Assembly: GCA_907163345.1 (NCBI GenBank)
Contig: CAJQUN010000035.1
Location: 3,035,973-3,099,972 of the forward strand
Length of the DNA stretch: 64,000 nucleotides
From: Haberlea rhodopensis
Taxonomy: Eukaryota > Streptophyta > Magnoliopsida > Lamiales > Gesneriaceae
Reading direction: 5' to 3'
Under the pieces are notes generated by a model. It saw only the letters and a program-made list of their open reading frames with translations, had not been told where the DNA came from and did not search any database. How positions within the stretch are numbered: position 1 is the stretch's first letter; every line of letters begins with the position of its first letter. A program made the position numbers and the translations under genes. Shown here one piece after another: positions 61,068-64,000 of this stretch.

Positions 61068-61119
61068 GATATAGGGTTCACCTCTCTTTCTTCTCCAATA
61101 TTCAAAATAATGACAAGGG

Positions 61120-61686
61120 TGTCAGTAAATATACTCTGAGATGACCTGAAAGCACGAAACAACTGTGAGAAGAGGGCCTGAAGTTTTTCCGGCGGGTGTC
61201 CTCCAACGCTCAAGTCAGGCGAGAGGATATAAGAAAATATACACTTGTAAAGTAAGTGAAAGAAATTATGAATCATCATAATTGATACCCCAAGCCTGGT
61301 ATTTATAGGCAGAGACCCAAGAGTTACCATATATCAATGACTCCTTCCATGTTTATCCAAATCTTACCCAAATATGTTAAGATCTTGTGAATACAATCAA
61401 ATCTCTGATATTGCTCCGCAGATCTAGGACTTACCTAGTTTAGGGGACTCAGTTTCCTTGTTGTGCACACGTATCGAGCAGGGAATGAGAAGAGCTCGGC
61501 CAATGAGCTCGAGTCCCAAAAGAGGTCGCCAGACAATTTGGCGAATGGTCAACAGGTGAGGTGAAACACGTCGGCCAAACAAGTCGGTCATAACAAAGAG
61601 CGCGGAACAACAGGCGAGGTCTTTTGAGTAAGGTCAAGCAATACACGGCGGATCATGTGGTGTCTTCATATTTATGGGGTATCACA
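61120..61686 (-). repeat. 3' LTR of a Tat-type retrotransposon (rest outside window)
   Basis: Borders fit TG...CA. Read on the minus strand it starts TGTGATACCCC directly after a purine tract and contains a TATA box (TATAAATACC, complement of 61300-61309). The element extends to the right beyond the window, so its other LTR and TSD cannot be checked. Confidence 0.7.
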
Positions 61687-61700
61687 GTCCCCCCTCCCAG
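61687..61700 (-). promoter_or_regulatory. Polypurine tract of the Tat-type element
   Basis: On the minus strand GGGAGGGGGGAC lies immediately before the LTR start, as expected of a plus-strand primer. This fixes the orientation of the element as minus. Confidence 0.75.
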
Positions 61701-61917
61701 TCGAGCTGACGTTGTAGACCAGAAGTTCTTATGTGCTAAGTTATCCCGACGAGCAGACCTCCTCTGATATCCCTTAATTTAGGCGGGAAATAATTGCTAA
61801 ATAATTTGAATTTTGAATTCCAAATTTCGACCGTTGAGCTGCCTGCCCGATTCCCTAGGCCAATCCAGACTGTACAACGCATCAGAAATCAACGGTCCTG
61901 ATTCGGGGAGGTCCCCC

Positions 61918-61930
61918 TATATATATATTA
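61918..61930 (+). promoter_or_regulatory. TATA box of the antisense ORF
   Basis: CTATATATATATTA lies about 135 bp upstream of the ATG at 62063 and is followed by a pyrimidine-rich leader with CTC/TTC repeats, the usual form of a plant RNA polymerase II core promoter. Confidence 0.65.
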
Positions 61931-62062
61931 CGCCCGGTCCCTCATTGTCTACTTTTGCGACTTTTGAAACAAATCGGCTCCGACCTCTTTCGCATTACTC
62001 TCACTTTTTCTCTTTCTGAAAACTCCTAGGTACGTTTATTCTTAGCTGTTTTTGTTTAAAGA

Positions 62063-63934
62063 ATGTCTTCCTCCCTTGATCAATTATTTCAATCCACTCT
62101 AACTGACGAGGATCTTAGGGCGGTAGACGAGTACAATCATTTTATCCCGAAGGGATTGCCCTCCCTGAGGGAGCGGTTCGAACTAAAGGAGTTGAGCCAG
62201 CTGAGGAAGTTGTGCGAACTGAGGATCCCCAGGAAGTTGGGACCTCGGGTGTTCACGACCTTCAGATTGCTGAGGCCAGTCCTCATCTTCGATCGGAGTC
62301 GTCTCCGGGTAACTATCCCTGGTACGAACTATATGTTCCTGCTTTGGATGAGTCAGATGAGGCCCAAATACAGCAGCTCAGCCAAGCCCCTTCTGACCAT
62401 GAATTCATATTTCCCTCCTCCTCCCAACGACCTCACCAACCTCCTGAGGGTTACTACACCTTTTACCGCGGGTTCTGGAGGGGGGTTTACGTTTTCCTCT
62501 TCCTGAGTTCTTTCAGGAGCTCAACACCTTTTATCAGCTCAACCTTAGCCAATTCTCTCCCAACTCCTTCCGTATTTTGTGTAGTCTTGTGATTATTTTT
62601 AGGGCGTTGGGATTACCTTATGACCACCATTCCCTCTATTATTTATTCCATATCAAGAGATCTGATGAGAGGCCCTGGTATGTGTCCAGCCGACCTGGTT
62701 GTGCCTTTGTTGGGGGTTACCCTAGTAAGATCAAGGACTGGAAAAATAATTTCTTTTTCGTAAAACCTCCTCGGCCCTGGGTCTGCTCTACTGATTGGCT
62801 AGATCATCTTCCGGTTCTCCCCTCTCCACCTAAAAATTTCAAAAAGAGCATCATCTACTTAGATGTAATGAGAGCCATTGGAGGCCACTGCTTCAATTCA
62901 TCTAAACTGTTGGTGGAGGAGCTCCTTTGTTTTGCTGGGCTGAGTCCGACCGATCTGACTTTGAGGGGGCGAGCTGGTACTTGTTCTAGCAAGCTTTAAT
63001 AGTTATTTTATTCTAAGTGTTTTCTGTTAGGTCTGACTGATCTCTTTACTTGTTTATACAGAGGACAGAGTCATGAGTTCATTAGTGTTGAAGGCTATTC
63101 AGAAGAGAAAACAAAAACAAGCCCACTCCCAGGCAGCCGAGGGAGTGACTATTGTAGATGTTGGGGCTGAGAGTCCTACCGGGGAAGTAGCTCAGCTCTC
63201 CAGGAAGGAACGGGATGCACCAGGGGGTCTGTAGGATCTGCGGCTGTGGAAACTCAGCCTTTGAGGCAAGTTCGGCCCGACCTGATCCGTCCGAACCTCC
63301 GGCGGTAGGTGACAAAGGAGGTGAGCCAGCTCGGGTTGAGAGGTGTCGTGAGCGGGTGATGGAGGCTTACCGAGGAGGAGTTAGACTTGTTGGGGGAGGG
63401 GCCGAGCACAGTTGCCTTAGCTGTGGCTCGTGACTTGCCTAATGCAGAGAATACTCTTTACATGAACCAACTGAGCTGGGGGGACCTCATTACCCGAACT
63501 GGTAGCCGTCTGACCGAGGTGATGCTCTTGATGGGGGAGTTTACACCAAGGTCTTCAAGATTATGCAAGACTCACTGGCTGTGGCCAAATCTTTGCATGA
63601 GAAGGAAGTCTCCGAGCTTAAAGCTCAGCTCAACAAGAAGACAGTTGTTGAGGCCGAGGCCCGTTCTTTGATTGAGGCCCAGAAACGCAAATATGAGACT
63701 GACCTTCAGGAGTTTCGTAATGAGTTAGCCTTGGTTAAAGGGTTAGCTAACTCTGCTGAGCAGGAGCTTGCTAAGGCTCAGAAGGAGGCAACCGAGGAGA
63801 AACAAAAGTCTGAGGAGTTGGTAGGGGAGAAGCTCCTTACTTTCATTGAGGTTGGTTTCCAGGGATGTCTAAGTCAGACTAAAGAGCAAGGTTGTCTTGT
63901 AGCTGACGTCTCTCTGGATTTTCTAGATGTATAA
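62063..63934 (+). pseudogene. Antisense additional ORF of a Tat-type element ('putative gypsy-type transposon' domain), decayed
   Basis: Begins MSSSLDQLFQSTLTDEDLRA at 62063. The frame changes near 62200 and again near 62490, after which the family core is seen (PEFFQELNTFYQLNLSQFSPN, FRALGLPYDHHSLYYLF, PWYVSSRPG, W-K-N-N-F-FFV), typical of the plant 'putative gypsy type transposon' domain. A plausible intron (donor GGTACTTG near 62974, acceptor TATACAG at 63060) leads to a basic exon (LVLKAIQKRKQKQ) that meets a TAG near 63232. The last part, about 63546-63934, encodes a coiled coil (heptads rich in E, K, A, L). It runs opposite to the retroelement carrying it. The several frame breaks mark it as a pseudogene unless sequencing errors are involved. 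Confidence 0.7.
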
Positions 63935-64000
63935 AAAGTAGTTGCCTCTCTCCCCCCTGACCTTTAGATATGTTTTCCCTCTTTTGGTCCTTATTTTGCT

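Overview
This is nuclear DNA from a flowering plant, most likely a eudicot. It is AT-rich, its genes have many introns with GT/AG borders, and its proteins are typical plant ones (a plant-type NADP-malic enzyme, a MAPKK of the MKK6 type, an IQ67-domain protein, a GH17 glucanase with an X8 domain, two profilins). It also carries classic plant transposons and a decayed plastid rRNA insertion. I cannot name the species. Exon joins were worked out by hand from reading frame, intron phase and splice dinucleotides.

Host genes from left to right: NADP-dependent malic enzyme (+, 1-5380, 5' end outside the window, 19 visible exons); an organelle-type SpoU/TrmH RNA ribose methyltransferase (-, 7228-8766, one exon); an IQD calmodulin-binding protein (+, 19704-21193, 3 exons); MKK6-type MAPKK (-, 23501-26512, 8 exons); GH17 glucan endo-1,3-beta-glucosidase with X8 domain (+, 27293-30088, 4 exons); and two profilin paralogues in the same orientation (-, 31081-32659 and 44575-46531, 3 exons each, about 92% identical). 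MKK6 and the glucanase are divergently arranged. The host genes do not form one pathway. They are ordinary single loci separated by repeats.

The repeats dominate the remainder. They include: a 0.73-kb hAT-type MITE with 8-bp TSD in intron 1 of the malic enzyme; a 460-bp MULE-type foldback with 9-bp TSD (6167-6626) and a relative near 46.9-47.6 kb; a decayed 3.7-kb copia element (10587-14268); a plastid 23S rDNA fragment (16291-16793); a 2.4-kb foldback (17064-19507) carrying another MITE; a Helitron (about 33404-39369) between the profilins, whose 3' end lies in an exact 1,497-bp tandem duplication; a small foldback (42347-43072); and a 436-bp hAT MITE (47108-47543).

The right-hand quarter is a nested structure. 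A hAT transposon (48716-61067, 8-bp TSD) has its transposase ORF split exactly by a very young Tekay/Del-type Ty3-gypsy chromovirus (50041-59023, 5-bp TSD, nearly identical 2.16-kb LTRs) that is nevertheless broken in its coding region. The hAT sits 44 bp from the 3' LTR of another retroelement (61120-61686, minus orientation). That element carries, antisense to itself, a decayed 'putative gypsy-type transposon' ORF with its own TATA box, the arrangement known for Tat-lineage elements.
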